Shown here: piece after piece, positions 54,111 to 62,340 of the stretch | Numbering within the stretch: position 1 is the stretch's first letter | How the letters are laid out: each line of letters begins with the position of its first letter | NCBI GenBank assembly: GCA_045430305.1 | Contig: JAILXW010000003.1 | Span: forward strand, 673,243 to 737,242 | DNA length: 64,000 nt | Origin: Agarilytica sp045430305 | GTDB taxonomy: Bacteria; Pseudomonadota; Gammaproteobacteria; Pseudomonadales; Cellvibrionaceae | Direction of reading: 5' to 3' | The notes under the pieces: model-generated | The model's input: the letters and a program-made list of their open reading frames with translations, nothing else | Told to the model about the DNA's origin: nothing | The model's database searches: none | Made by a program: the position numbers and the translations under genes

Positions 54111-55406
54111 TTAGTGTGTTCGCAGTATGCTGAGGTAGTATTGCGTGAGCTGCTCTGCAACTCTTTTCCAAGAAAAGTGTTCCAGAATATGTTGTCTGCC
54201 TTGTTTACCTAAATTTAGCGCATCGTTGGAATTATCGAAAACGGTTTTTAATTTTTCGGCAAGGGCATCACTACTGCCTGCCGGAACAACATGCGCAGCC
54301 TTGCCGGCCACTTCCGGTAAAGCACCGCCATCACTTGATATTGCAGGCACTTCGCAAGCCATGGCTTCGCCAAGCGGAAGACCAAAGCCTTCATATAAAG
54401 AAGGGCATACCATAACGCTTGCCTGTGCATATTCTTTTACGAGTTCTTGGGTGCTTATTCCGCTAACAAAGGATACGTGATCTACAAGGCCTAGCTCGTG
54501 CAAGCGCTGTTGGTTGTGGCCATCTTTTTTAAATTTTCCAATAATGCGAATGTGTGCTTGTGGGTAACGGTTCTTTAATTTTGAAAATGCGTCAAGAAGA
54601 ATGTTCAGGCCTTTAATGGGTTGGTCTGAAGAGGCGGTTGTAATAATACGGTAAGGAATACGTTCCACTTCGCTTAGCGGCGTAAATACTTCAGTGTCTA
54701 TACCGTTTGGCACTACCTGAGTTTGTGTCTTTGATAGAGTAAAGTATTTTTCAATGTCATTTTGTGAAGCTTTGGATACCGTCACAACATGCTTAAGTTT
54801 TTTTGCGACTTTGTTTTGCATTCGCAAGAAAGAATACCATCGCTTAACCAAAAGTTTGTCGCCCCAGCTTGGCGCTGAAGCGAGAGCGGTTTCTAGGTCT
54901 CGGTGAATGGGGTGATGAATTGTGCTAACGACTTTTTTGCCTTGAGCTTGCAGTTTTAGCAAACCAAAACATAAACTTTGATTGTCGTGAATGATGTCGT
55001 AGTTGTGGTGCCCCAATAATTTTTCTACACGCCTGCCGAAGGTGTAAGGTTCGGCAAAGCCGCCGCTGAGCATGCTCCACCATTCAATAAAATCGGTGTA
55101 CGAAAGCAAATGCTTTGGCCGTAGTGCGCGCACGTGACTTTCTTGCGCGAATAAATCTAGGCTGGGTACTTTTATCAGCCTTACATCACTATCCAGCTCT
55201 GGGTAGGGTGGGCCTGAATAAACATCGACGCTATGACCAAGGTCAACTAAGGCTTTGCTTAAATACTTTAGGTAAATACCCTGCCCGCCAACAAAGGGGG
55301 CGCTGCGATACCCTAGCAAGGCAATATTCAATGCGCGAGCGTTACGCTGCGACGAGTGCGCTTGGGCGAGAATGTCTTGTTGAATATTTTCTTCAGCGGC
55401 GCTCAT
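54111..55406 (-). CDS. GT4-family glycosyltransferase
   Basis: About 431 residues from ATG 55406; the frame extends to a TTG at 55475 without conserved sequence. Acceptor-side N-domain GGQGIYLKYLSKALVDLGHSVDVYS, then the GT4 donor motifs KGLNILLDAFSKLKNRYPQ and CPSLYEGFGLPLGEAMAC with the conserved E-x7-E pattern. Transfers an activated sugar to a lipid or glycan acceptor. First gene of a leftward run with a methyltransferase and the toroid protein. Confidence 0.92.
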   Translation of the reverse strand: MSAAEENIQQDILAQAHSSQRNARALNIALLGYRSAPFVGGQGIYLKYLSKALVDLGHSVDVYSGPPYPELDSDVRLIKVPSLDLFAQESHVRALRPKHLLSYTDFIEWWSMLSGGFAEPYTFGRRVEKLLGHHNYDIIHDNQSLCFGLLKLQAQGKKVVSTIHHPIHRDLETALASAPSWGDKLLVKRWYSFLRMQNKVAKKLKHVVTVSKASQNDIEKYFTLSKTQTQVVPNGIDTEVFTPLSEVERIPYRIITTASSDQPIKGLNILLDAFSKLKNRYPQAHIRIIGKFKKDGHNQQRLHELGLVDHVSFVSGISTQELVKEYAQASVMVCPSLYEGFGLPLGEAMACEVPAISSDGGALPEVAGKAAHVVPAGSSDALAEKLKTVFDNSNDALNLGKQGRQHILEHFSWKRVAEQLTQYYLSILRTH

Positions 55407-55536
55407 GGCAAGGGCAGGCGTTCTAATTGTTATTCTTGGAGCCGAGAGTCTGGCAAAAGAAGCGAGGCAGGGCAAGTGGCCATGCGCTCAGCTTGGGTGG
55501 CGAAACGGTTCGCTTTCGTTGATAGCGTGGGTGTTT

Positions 55537-56016
55537 CTATTTGAGCAGCTGAATAAATTGCTCGGCAGAGAAAGTTATGGGGAGTTGTCGTAGCTTGTTG
55601 CCCTGTGAATCGAGCACCAAAATTGTGGGGAACCCGCTCACGCCATACTTTGTCATAAAAGTTTCGCCAGCATCTGATTCATATTCAATGCGAGAGAACA
55701 CAAACCTTTCTTCTATCGCCTTTTTTACTTCTGGTTGCGAGAGTACATTCTGGTCGAGTCGACGGCAGCTAGGGCACCAAATGGCAGACATATTGGCGAG
55801 CACCAGTTTGTCTTGCTTGGCAGCTAGCTCTATCGCGCCTTCAAGTGTGTGTTGCGGCAACGTGATGCCTTGCAGTGCTTTTTCCCCCAGGTAGCTTTGA
55901 ATTTCTACATTGGCGAAATATGCCACGAGCGGAATGGCAATGTAGGGCAGCCAAGAGACGAGTTTTTGCTTGAAGCTCTTTTGTGGAGGCGATGTATCGT
56001 TGCCCGAATCGCTCAT
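55537..56016 (-). CDS. Membrane-anchored thioredoxin-like protein
   Basis: 159 residues from ATG 56016 (AGGAAAC upstream; frame open further to 56106). One membrane helix (LPYIAIPLVAYFANV), then a thioredoxin fold with active site CPSC in MSAIWCPSCRRLDQNV, and the cis-Pro loop GVSGFPTILVLD. Similar to the C-terminal domain of DsbD or to thioredoxin-like SoxW-type proteins. Periplasmic disulfide reduction is likely. Confidence 0.88.
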   Translation of the reverse strand: MSDSGNDTSPPQKSFKQKLVSWLPYIAIPLVAYFANVEIQSYLGEKALQGITLPQHTLEGAIELAAKQDKLVLANMSAIWCPSCRRLDQNVLSQPEVKKAIEERFVFSRIEYESDAGETFMTKYGVSGFPTILVLDSQGNKLRQLPITFSAEQFIQLLK

Positions 56017-56175
56017 GGTGTTGGTTTCCTGCGTGCTAGAAGGGGTGAAGTAAGGTAATTCAATAGACCGCCACTTTAACAGTTTGTTAGCCGAATATGA
56101 TGTCACTTGAGGGTTTCGTGATATTTCCCGTAACTATCGCTGAATGGTGGAGGTGGCGAGCGCTATAAAATACGT

Positions 56176-56207
56176 AAAAAAAGCCCCTGCGGCCAAGCCG
56201 AAGGGGC
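56176..56207 (-). terminator. Minus-strand rho-independent terminator, orphan
   Basis: GCCCC / GGGGC (56183-56187 with 56203-56207) with inner CGG/CCG pairs; on the minus strand seven T follow (A run 56176-56182). It lies upstream of the thioredoxin gene, so it must end a transcript coming from the right. Confidence 0.82.
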
Positions 56208-56514
56208 ATCGAATGGGTTAGTGACTAGCGAGGGAAGCGAAGATATCGCGAGGCATCAAAGTGAAGGCAAAGAAGATGCGATATCACACTAACACTCATG
56301 CTATTGAGAAGAACGTGCCAGATGTACAAAACTTCCTCACTTTTTTGTAACTAACTGAAAATAAAAGCTTTTTACGGCTCTTGTTTGGCCTAAGTATTAT
56401 TTGTGCGCGCATAAAGCGCATTTTGTCATGTGTTTTGGTCAATTTTTGTCAGCTTGTGACTATGCATTGAATCAATCCATTTTCAGAAACTACCAAAGCG
56501 AACGCGCTTCCCGC

Positions 56515-56520
56515 TATAAT
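56515..56520 (+). promoter_or_regulatory. TATAAT -10 element for the hisBHAF operon
   Basis: A perfect TATAAT 33 bases before the hisB start codon. The -35 region (about 56492-56497) is weak, so an activator may be needed. No attenuator or his leader peptide is visible. Confidence 0.5.
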
Positions 56521-56552
56521 TCGCCTCTTTTCTTCAAGATTGAATTAGCCTT

Positions 56553-57146
56553 ATGAGCGAACGCAAAGCAAGTGTCAGTCGCGATACCCTCGAGACACAA
56601 ATATCAGTTTCTTTAAATCTGGATGGTTCCGGCCAAGCCAAGTTCGATACTGGTGTGCCTTTCTTGGAACATATGATGGATCAGATTGCACGCCACGGCT
56701 TAGTTGATTTGGATGTGCGTTGCCAAGGCGATACGCACATCGATGATCATCACAGCGTGGAAGATATCGGTATCACCATCGGGCAGGCGGTGGCAAAAGC
56801 CATGGGCGATAAACGTGGTATTCGTCGTTATGGTCACGCTTACGTGCCGCTAGATGAGGCCTTGTCGCGCGTGGTGATGGACTTTTCGGGTCGCCCAGGC
56901 TTGACCATGAATGTGCCTTTTACCCAAAAACGCGTTGGCCAATTTGATACCGAATTGTTCTTCGAGTTTTTTCAGGGCTTCATCAATCACGCTCAAGTTA
57001 CTTTGCACATCGATTGTTTGCGTGGCAGTAACGCTCACCATCAAATTGAAACAGTGTTTAAAGCCTTTGGTCGCGCACTGCGAATGGCGTTAGAAAAAGA
57101 CCCTCGTATGGGTGACGCTTTACCCTCTACAAAAGGGGCCCTCTAG
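56553..57146 (+). CDS. hisB: Imidazoleglycerol-phosphate dehydratase
   Basis: 197 residues; the monofunctional form without the histidinol-phosphatase half found in E. coli. Metal-binding HLDH-type motifs appear: FLEHMMDQIARHG, DDHHSVEDIG, and LRGSNAHHQIETVFKAFGR. Catalyses the sixth step of histidine synthesis. First of four contiguous his genes. Confidence 0.97.
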   Translation: MSERKASVSRDTLETQISVSLNLDGSGQAKFDTGVPFLEHMMDQIARHGLVDLDVRCQGDTHIDDHHSVEDIGITIGQAVAKAMGDKRGIRRYGHAYVPLDEALSRVVMDFSGRPGLTMNVPFTQKRVGQFDTELFFEFFQGFINHAQVTLHIDCLRGSNAHHQIETVFKAFGRALRMALEKDPRMGDALPSTKGAL

Positions 57147-57185
57147 GGCCTCTAAATTCGTCAAAATTTAGAGTTTTGGAAACAC

Positions 57186-57866
57186 ATGAGTAAACAACAC
57201 ATTGCCGTGATTGATTACGGTATGGGGAATCTGCATTCGGTAGCGAGTGCTTTGGCGAAAGTCGCCCCCGATGCACATATCGACGTGACGCAAGATATTG
57301 CTAATGTCGCAAAAGCTGACCGTGTGATATTTCCGGGTGTTGGTGCTATTCGTGATTGTGTGGCGGAAATTAAGCGTCTTAAGTTTGACGAGGCCGTTGC
57401 AAAAGTCATTAGTGATGGCCGGCCGTTGTTAGCGATTTGTGTCGGCATGCAATCGCTCATGCAGCGTAGTGAAGAAAACAATGGCGTTACCTGCTTGGGT
57501 GAACTTGCTGGCGACGTTCGTTTTTTCTCTGACAATTCCGAATTTAATGCAAAATTTGATGAAGCTTCTTCTTCGCACGAGCGCTTAAAAGTGCCGCATA
57601 TGGGGTGGAACCAAGTTCAGCAAAAAACGCCGCACGCCATGTGGGAAAATATTCCACAAGATAGCCGTTTTTATTTTGTGCACAGCTATTACGTGCAAGT
57701 GACAGATCCAAATTTAATGGCTGCATCTACCCATTACGGCATTGATTTTACTTCGGTCATTGCTCGCGACAATGTGTTCGCTGTGCAGTTTCACCCAGAA
57801 AAAAGCCACACCCATGGCTTACAACTGTTAAAGAATTTCGTTGGCTGGAATGGTCAACAAAACTAG
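57186..57866 (+). CDS. hisH: Imidazole glycerol phosphate synthase, glutaminase subunit
   Basis: 226 residues. Class I glutaminase triad: Cys in LAICVGMQ, and His and Glu in VQFHPEKS. It supplies ammonia to HisF. An opening VIDYGMGNLHSVASAL is a family signature. 39 bp after hisB. Confidence 0.97.
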   Translation: MSKQHIAVIDYGMGNLHSVASALAKVAPDAHIDVTQDIANVAKADRVIFPGVGAIRDCVAEIKRLKFDEAVAKVISDGRPLLAICVGMQSLMQRSEENNGVTCLGELAGDVRFFSDNSEFNAKFDEASSSHERLKVPHMGWNQVQQKTPHAMWENIPQDSRFYFVHSYYVQVTDPNLMAASTHYGIDFTSVIARDNVFAVQFHPEKSHTHGLQLLKNFVGWNGQQN

Positions 57867-57880
57867 TTTTTGAGATATTT

Positions 57881-58621
57881 ATGATAGTAATTCCTGCGAT
57901 AGATTTAAAAGACGGTGCATGCGTTCGCTTGCGTCAAGGCTTGATGGATGACTCTACGGTATTTTCCGATGACCCAGTTGCGATGGCTGCAAAATGGGTG
58001 GAAAAAGGCGGTCGTCGTTTACATCTCGTTGATCTCAACGGCGCTTTTGATGGTAAGCCTGTAAATGGCGAAGTTGTTACGGCTATAGCAAAAGCGTATC
58101 CAGATTTGCCGATTCAAATTGGTGGCGGCATTCGCAGTTTGCAAACCATCGAACATTATTTAGATGCAGGCGTGAATCACGTCATCATAGGTACTAAAGC
58201 TGTCAAAGAGCCTGAATTTGTAACGGAGGCTTGTAAGGCTTTTCCTGATCATGTGATTGTTGGTCTTGATGCAAAAAATGGTTTTGTTGCGACTGACGGT
58301 TGGGCAGAAGTTTCTGAAGTGCAAGCCACTGAATTAGCAAAACGTTTTGCTGACGACGGCGTTTCCGCGATTGTGTACACCGACATTGCGCGCGACGGTA
58401 TGATGCAAGGTGTTAATGTAGAAGCAACAGTTGCCATGGGCCAAGCGTCACCCATTCCTGTTATTGCTTCTGGCGGCATTACCAATATGGATGATATTAA
58501 AGCTTTGGTTGCGCAAGAAAGTGCGGGCATTATGGGTGCAATTACTGGGCGTGCTATTTACGAAGGGACTTTAGATATTGAAGAGGCCCAAGCCTATTGT
58601 GATGCTCAATCGAAGGCTTAG
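57881..58621 (+). CDS. hisA: ProFAR isomerase HisA
   Basis: 246 residues, TIM barrel. Catalytic Asp in MIVIPAIDLKDG and Asp in YTDIARDGMMQG; phosphate-binding IQIGGGIRS and IASGGI. 14 bp after hisH. Confidence 0.97.
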   Translation: MIVIPAIDLKDGACVRLRQGLMDDSTVFSDDPVAMAAKWVEKGGRRLHLVDLNGAFDGKPVNGEVVTAIAKAYPDLPIQIGGGIRSLQTIEHYLDAGVNHVIIGTKAVKEPEFVTEACKAFPDHVIVGLDAKNGFVATDGWAEVSEVQATELAKRFADDGVSAIVYTDIARDGMMQGVNVEATVAMGQASPIPVIASGGITNMDDIKALVAQESAGIMGAITGRAIYEGTLDIEEAQAYCDAQSKA

Positions 58622-58633
58622 CGAGAACTAAAC

Positions 58634-59404
58634 ATGGCATTAGCAAAACGTATTATTCCCTGCTTAGACGTAGACAAAGGTCGCGTAGTAAAAGGCGTGC
58701 AGTTTGTCGATATTCGTGATGCGGGCGACCCGGTCGAGGTAGCAAAAAAATACAACGAACAGGGCGCAGATGAAATTACTTTTCTCGATATTACTGCCAG
58801 TCACGAAGATCGTGATACCACTGTTCACACAGTAGAAAAAATTGCTGCCGAAGTTTTTATTCCTCTTACGGTCGGGGGCGGTATTCGCACACTGCAAGAC
58901 ATACGCAACATGCTAAATGCCGGTGCTGACAAAGTGTCGATTAATTCGGCAGCTGTAAAAGACCCTGATTTTGTAAAAGCTGCGGCAGAGCGTTTTGGCT
59001 CGCAATGTATTGTTGTAGCGATTGACGCAAAAAAAGTAAGTAGTGCAAACGAAGTTGATCGCTGGGAAATTTTTACTCACGGTGGCCGAAAACCAACAGG
59101 TATCGATGCCGTCGAGTGGGCAGTACGAATGACCGATAACGGCGCCGGTGAAATCTTGCTTACCAGTATGGATCGTGATGGTACTAAAGACGGCTTTGAC
59201 CTAGGTGTTACCCGCGCGATAGCAGATGCAGTACCTGTACCGGTTATTGCTTCCGGGGGTGTTGGCAATCTTCAGCACTTAGTTGATGGTGTTCAAGAAG
59301 GTGGTGCTGATGCAGTGCTAGCGGCGAGCATTTTTCACTTTGGACAGCATACCGTGCCAGAAGCAAAAGCTTATATGGCTGAACAAGGGATCGTCGTTCG
59401 CTAA
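58634..59404 (+). CDS. hisF: Imidazole glycerol phosphate synthase, cyclase subunit
   Basis: 256 residues, TIM barrel closely related to HisA. IPCLDVDKGRVVKG with catalytic Asp, TVGGGIRT, and LTSMDRDGTKDG with the second Asp. Partner of HisH. Last his gene; the integron integrase converges on it 57 bp beyond. Confidence 0.97.
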   Translation: MALAKRIIPCLDVDKGRVVKGVQFVDIRDAGDPVEVAKKYNEQGADEITFLDITASHEDRDTTVHTVEKIAAEVFIPLTVGGGIRTLQDIRNMLNAGADKVSINSAAVKDPDFVKAAAERFGSQCIVVAIDAKKVSSANEVDRWEIFTHGGRKPTGIDAVEWAVRMTDNGAGEILLTSMDRDGTKDGFDLGVTRAIADAVPVPVIASGGVGNLQHLVDGVQEGGADAVLAASIFHFGQHTVPEAKAYMAEQGIVVR

Positions 59405-59461
59405 ACTAAAGAAGCATGTTAGCTCTTTAGCCGGCTGGCCTTCCCGCTCGCCCTCCAATTG

Positions 59462-60424
59462 CTATGCCTCCCACAAATTATCAGCCGGGCTCGCAACGCC
59501 TTTACCGCCTTTGTTTAACACGTGGGTATAAATCATCGTGGTTTGCACATTGTTGTGGCCAAGTAATTCTTGAACAGTACGAATATCGTATCCGGATTCC
59601 AGTAAATGCGTTGCAAAGCTATGACGCAAAGTATGGCATGTAACATATTTGTTTATCGCTGCATCTCTAGCGGCAGACCGAATCGCCCTTTGTATGCCCT
59701 TGGCATGAATATGATGGCGGCCTCTTTTACCGTTTTGAGGGTTGCTTGAAATATTCCGTGACGAAAAAATAAATCGCCAGCGAAACTCCCTCGCAGCATT
59801 GGGGAACTTTTTATTTAGCGCGTTGGGCAGCCAAATATAATCGATACCATTTTTTACATCTTCTTCAAACAAATTCCTTGCTTCTTCTATTGATTGTTTA
59901 ATGCCTTCAATGCTCTCTGTTGGGAGCATAGTGATGCGATCCTTATTGCCTTTTCCGCAACGAACAACTAATTCATTTCTGTCAAAATCAACATCGGCAA
60001 CACGAAGCCTAAGCGCTTCAGTTTGCCTTAAGCCAGAACCGTACATCAGCATTGCTAAACAGCGGTATGTTCCTTGTAGGTTCGAAACGAGTGTTCGAAC
60101 TTCATTCTTAGATAAAACCGTAGGAAGCCTTTTGGGGCGTTTAGCAAAATTAAACCCACCCACATCGCCTATTTCAACTCCGATTACCCAGCGATATAAA
60201 AAAATCAAAGCGCAAAGCGCCTGGTTTTGTGTGGAGGCGGAAACATGTTCTTTAACTGCAAGGTAGGTTAAGAATTCGGAAATATGGTCTGCCGAAAGGT
60301 CTTTTGGGTGACGCTTCTTATGAAAAATAATGAAACGCTTAACCCAATGACAGTAGCTTTTCTCTGTAGAATAAGCGTAATGACGTACGCGTATTTGTTG
60401 TCTTACCTGATCTAGTAGCTTCAT
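59462..60424 (-). CDS. intI: Integron integrase IntI (tyrosine recombinase)
   Basis: 320 residues from ATG 60424, which has a strong AAGGAGGAG site; the frame runs open to 60514. N-terminal SAM-like domain (KLLDQVRQQIRVRHYAYSTEKSYCHWVKRFI), then the catalytic domain with Arg in GSGLRQTEALRLR, HTLRHSFATHLL with His-x-x-Arg, GHNNV and the nucleophile Tyr in MIYTHVLNKGGKG. The insert specific to integron integrases is present (YIWLPNALNKKFPNAAREF and FSSRNIS...GRHHIHAKGIQRAI), which separates it from XerC/XerD. It cuts attI and the bottom strand of folded attC sites. Confidence 0.97.
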   Translation of the reverse strand: MKLLDQVRQQIRVRHYAYSTEKSYCHWVKRFIIFHKKRHPKDLSADHISEFLTYLAVKEHVSASTQNQALCALIFLYRWVIGVEIGDVGGFNFAKRPKRLPTVLSKNEVRTLVSNLQGTYRCLAMLMYGSGLRQTEALRLRVADVDFDRNELVVRCGKGNKDRITMLPTESIEGIKQSIEEARNLFEEDVKNGIDYIWLPNALNKKFPNAAREFRWRFIFSSRNISSNPQNGKRGRHHIHAKGIQRAIRSAARDAAINKYVTCHTLRHSFATHLLESGYDIRTVQELLGHNNVQTTMIYTHVLNKGGKGVASPADNLWEA

Positions 60425-60453
60425 GTGTAAACTCCTCCTTGAAAACAAAAGTG

Positions 60454-60469
60454 CTGTTGTTATATACAG
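60454..60469. promoter_or_regulatory. LexA (SOS) box at the intI promoter
   Basis: A perfect CTGT-N8-ACAG (centre AT-rich), located just downstream of the intI -10 box and covering the expected transcription start. LexA control of intI is known in several integrons; here it means DNA damage or incoming single-stranded DNA would switch on cassette shuffling. Confidence 0.87.
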
Positions 60470-60470
60470 T

Positions 60471-60499
60471 ATTGTATTTGCGTATGGGATTCTTTTCAA
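60471..60499 (-). promoter_or_regulatory. intI: intI promoter
   Basis: On the minus strand: TTGAAA (60494-60499), 17-base spacer, TACAAT (60471-60476). The start of transcription is expected near 60464, inside the LexA box, about 40 bases before the intI ATG. Confidence 0.75.
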
Positions 60500-60610
60500 G
60501 GGAGTAATTGGCAAATAACTACAGAAAACGGTTAAGTCTTTGATTTGAAAGAAAAAACCTGCTGTCCAGATGTAAGGTTATTAACTGCATAAAAGACAGG
60601 GCAAGCATAA

Positions 60611-60638
60611 TGGACAAGGTCGCGTGGGAAGGTATAAT
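60611..60638 (+). promoter_or_regulatory. Cassette promoter Pc candidate
   Basis: TGGACA (60611-60616), 16-base spacer, TATAAT (60633-60638). It points into the cassettes; the transcript would start near 60645 and reach cassette 1 after about 150 bases of leader. In classical class 1 integrons Pc sits inside intI; here it lies between intI and attI, as in some chromosomal integrons. Confidence 0.65.
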
Positions 60639-60714
60639 AATCCGCCAAAGTGGACATCTCAGATAATAGCAAGGAACGCGAATTCCCCCGCTCACCTCCT
60701 TGAATTTAAATGTT

Positions 60715-60785
60715 TTTCCTGTCTTGTCCTTTAAGTAAATTAAAAGGTATTAATGGACAAAGTGTCTGTTATGCAGTTGTTAGCC
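60715..60785 (+). other. attI recombination site (right border certain, left border approximate)
   Basis: The crossover point is the G at 60779 followed by TTAGCC, proved by the complement GGCTAAC at the far end of cassette 1. Upstream are TTGTCC (60724-60729) inverted to GGACAA (60755-60760) and GTTATG at 60769-60774. TGGACA recurs at 60611, 60651 and 60754, and may be integrase-binding direct repeats. Confidence 0.7.
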
Positions 60786-60798
60786 CGCAGGAGAAAGT

Positions 60799-61272
60799 AT
60801 GAAGTATACGTTAATTTTTACCATAGTCCTTTTAGCTTCCTGCGATTCAACGAAGGGGTTTATATCTGGCTTTCAAGGGGGCTCGAGCTCAGATGTTGGC
60901 ATTGTTTGTTCTAGGCAAAATCAAATATTGTCAGTTAAGTTAGTAGATGAGACTGATCAGTCTGCATATATAGAAGTTGAATACTTTTACGATAACGCAT
61001 TTGGGCCTAATGCGAGTATTCATATCGAGCCAGTAGTTGATGTATATTGGCCTCACCAATCTATCAAGCCTATGATGGGGCACCATAAAGTCATTGTTAA
61101 ATTGTCTCATCCTGGTATGGGGAATAGTCCTGAAGTTATAAGTGTGAAAAAAGCTGAAGTTATGCTTAGAGTGAAAGAATATGATAACAAGCGTGATAGC
61201 TACAGGTCTTCTAAACTTACGTCATCTTTCTTCAAGCTAGAAAAAGTATTCAATAAACCTAGTCGTGGCTAA
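60799..61272 (+). CDS. Cassette 1: small lipoprotein, unknown function
   Basis: 157 residues starting 20 bases after the attI junction, with its own AGGAG site. Lipobox LLASC (about Cys15) after a short hydrophobic start. The mature part is beta-rich with several His and Tyr, ends in a basic tail. The TAA stop lies within the attC. Family unknown. Being nearest to Pc, it should be the best-expressed cassette. Confidence 0.75.
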   Translation: MKYTLIFTIVLLASCDSTKGFISGFQGGSSSDVGIVCSRQNQILSVKLVDETDQSAYIEVEYFYDNAFGPNASIHIEPVVDVYWPHQSIKPMMGHHKVIVKLSHPGMGNSPEVISVKKAEVMLRVKEYDNKRDSYRSSKLTSSFFKLEKVFNKPSRG

Positions 61273-61380
61273 CGAGTTTGTCCATTTGACGTATTGGTCA
61301 ACGCTCCGTTTTGGGGTGGCTTCGCCACGTTACCCCAAAACTCCACTATAACCAAAACGCAAATGACAAAGGCGTTATGA
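61268..61380 (+). repeat. attC of cassette 1
   Basis: About 113 bp. Left core GGCTAAC (from 61267/61268) and right core GTTATGA (61374-61380) border a foldable stem; the tip is the hairpin from GTTTTGGGGTGGC to GCCACGTTACCCCAAAAC closed by TTC. Extrahelical bases interrupt the arms, as expected for single-strand recognition. Confidence 0.9.
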
Positions 61381-61394
61381 AAAAAGGAAAATCG

Positions 61395-61727
61395 ATGAAC
61401 AAATATTTTTTTACTTTATTAACTCTTTTGTCGTTTCAAGCATATGGATCATCATGGGATGGTACTGTAACTGGAGAAATCAGAAAGTTAGATGTAGTCG
61501 TAAATGATGGAAACAATGCAGGGTTTAGGATCGAGCTTGTGAACAATCCTGCGTTATGTGGCAATGAGCAAACTTGGGCTTATATAAATAAGTCTGATGA
61601 GAATTATCAAGTAGCTGTAAGTGTCTTGCTTGCTGCTAAAATGGCAAAGAATCCTGTGTCTCTTTATACGAAGAAAAATACATCCTGGAACGATTACTGC
61701 CATGTAGGCTATGTGGTATTAAGGTAA
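61395..61727 (+). CDS. Cassette 2: exported small protein
   Basis: 110 residues from ATG 61395 (AAGGAAAA upstream). Signal peptide MNKYFFTLLTLLSFQAYG ending near Ser20. The mature 90 residues contain two Cys (ALCGNE, NDYCHVG), likely a disulfide. An in-frame ATG at 61377, created by the cassette junction, could also start it (18 bases upstream). Family not recognised. Confidence 0.75.
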   Translation: MNKYFFTLLTLLSFQAYGSSWDGTVTGEIRKLDVVVNDGNNAGFRIELVNNPALCGNEQTWAYINKSDENYQVAVSVLLAAKMAKNPVSLYTKKNTSWNDYCHVGYVVLR

Positions 61728-61732
61728 TTATT

Positions 61733-61827
61733 CATAACAAAGCGGTCAAAAAATCGGACTTCGGCAAGCGAGGTTCGCTCCGCTCACAATACCACGCTTG
61801 CCTCCGCCGTTTACCGCGGCGTTATGA
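61733..61827 (+). repeat. attC of cassette 2
   Basis: TCATAAC (61732-61738) at the left and GTTATGA (61821-61827) at the right are exact reverse complements. The inner arms AGCGGTC and TACCGC pair approximately; the tip is GC-rich with AAGCG and CGCTT arms. Confidence 0.9.
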
Positions 61828-61842
61828 GTAAGTACATTTAAT

Positions 61843-62232
61843 ATGGATAATCGACATGAATTAGAAAGAATGCCGAGTCGTAATGAAATATTCGCGGGGC
61901 GAATTTTATCTTTCTTCCTGTTTCTATTGTCGCTAGCCATTTTGTATTTCACTACTAGATATTTCTACGAAACAAGGTCCGGTTTAACTGGCCTTATTGT
62001 TGCGATGGTATTTACGTTCGTCATGGGCTATCTGTTATATCGTATCTTTGTTACAAGGCCTATACCGTTAGAGCGCCGCGCATCAAAAACACTAGCCTAT
62101 CTTTTTATAATCGCAGGGTTTGGAGGTCTATTAGGGTCGCTATTTTTAAACCAGAATCCATTTTATTTAACAGGCGCAGGTATAACTTGTATTTACTACG
62201 GGAGCAGTGTGTTTGTTAAAAATCACTCATAA
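61843..62232 (+). CDS. Cassette 3: small multipass membrane protein
   Basis: 129 residues with about four hydrophobic helices (ILSFFLFLLSLAILYF; GLIVAMVFTFVMGYLLY; TLAYLFIIAGFGGLLGSLF; YLTGAGITCIYYGSSVF). A 5-codon mini-ORF, begun by the junction ATG at 61824, stops one base before this start. No good ribosome site of its own is seen, so coupling to the mini-ORF is likely. The stop lies inside attC. Family unknown. Confidence 0.75.
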   Translation: MDNRHELERMPSRNEIFAGRILSFFLFLLSLAILYFTTRYFYETRSGLTGLIVAMVFTFVMGYLLYRIFVTRPIPLERRASKTLAYLFIIAGFGGLLGSLFLNQNPFYLTGAGITCIYYGSSVFVKNHS

Positions 62233-62340
62233 CAAATGTAGTCAAGCGACAAATATTGCGTCGCTCCGTTTGTGTAAGGGCTTCGCCCATATTACACAAA
62301 CTCCACAACACAATATTTGCGCCTGCTACAGGCGTTAGGG
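62226..62340 (+). repeat. attC of cassette 3
   Basis: Left core TCATAAC (62227-62233), right core GTTAGGG (62334-62340). The tip is a strong hairpin GTTTGTGTAAGGGC / GCCCATATTACACAAAC with loop TTC, much like that of cassette 1's attC in layout (CGCTCCG before, CTCCAC after). Confidence 0.9.

Larger units (their letters stand above)
56017..56552. other. Long region between thioredoxin gene and hisB
   Basis: 536 bp. It holds the upstream region of the thioredoxin gene, a minus-strand terminator (56176-56207) that has no gene behind it, and the hisB promoter at its right end. No protein gene is supported. A small RNA read leftward from about 56370 is possible. Confidence 0.45.

Noticed and set aside
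59462..60424. Integrase as XerC/XerD or a phage integrase
   Set aside because: It contains the extra segment specific to integron integrases and is followed by attI and attC sites.
61311..61376. Longer start for the cassette 2 gene
   Set aside because: It would begin inside the attC of cassette 1, before the proven cassette border at 61374/61375, so it cannot belong to the cassette.
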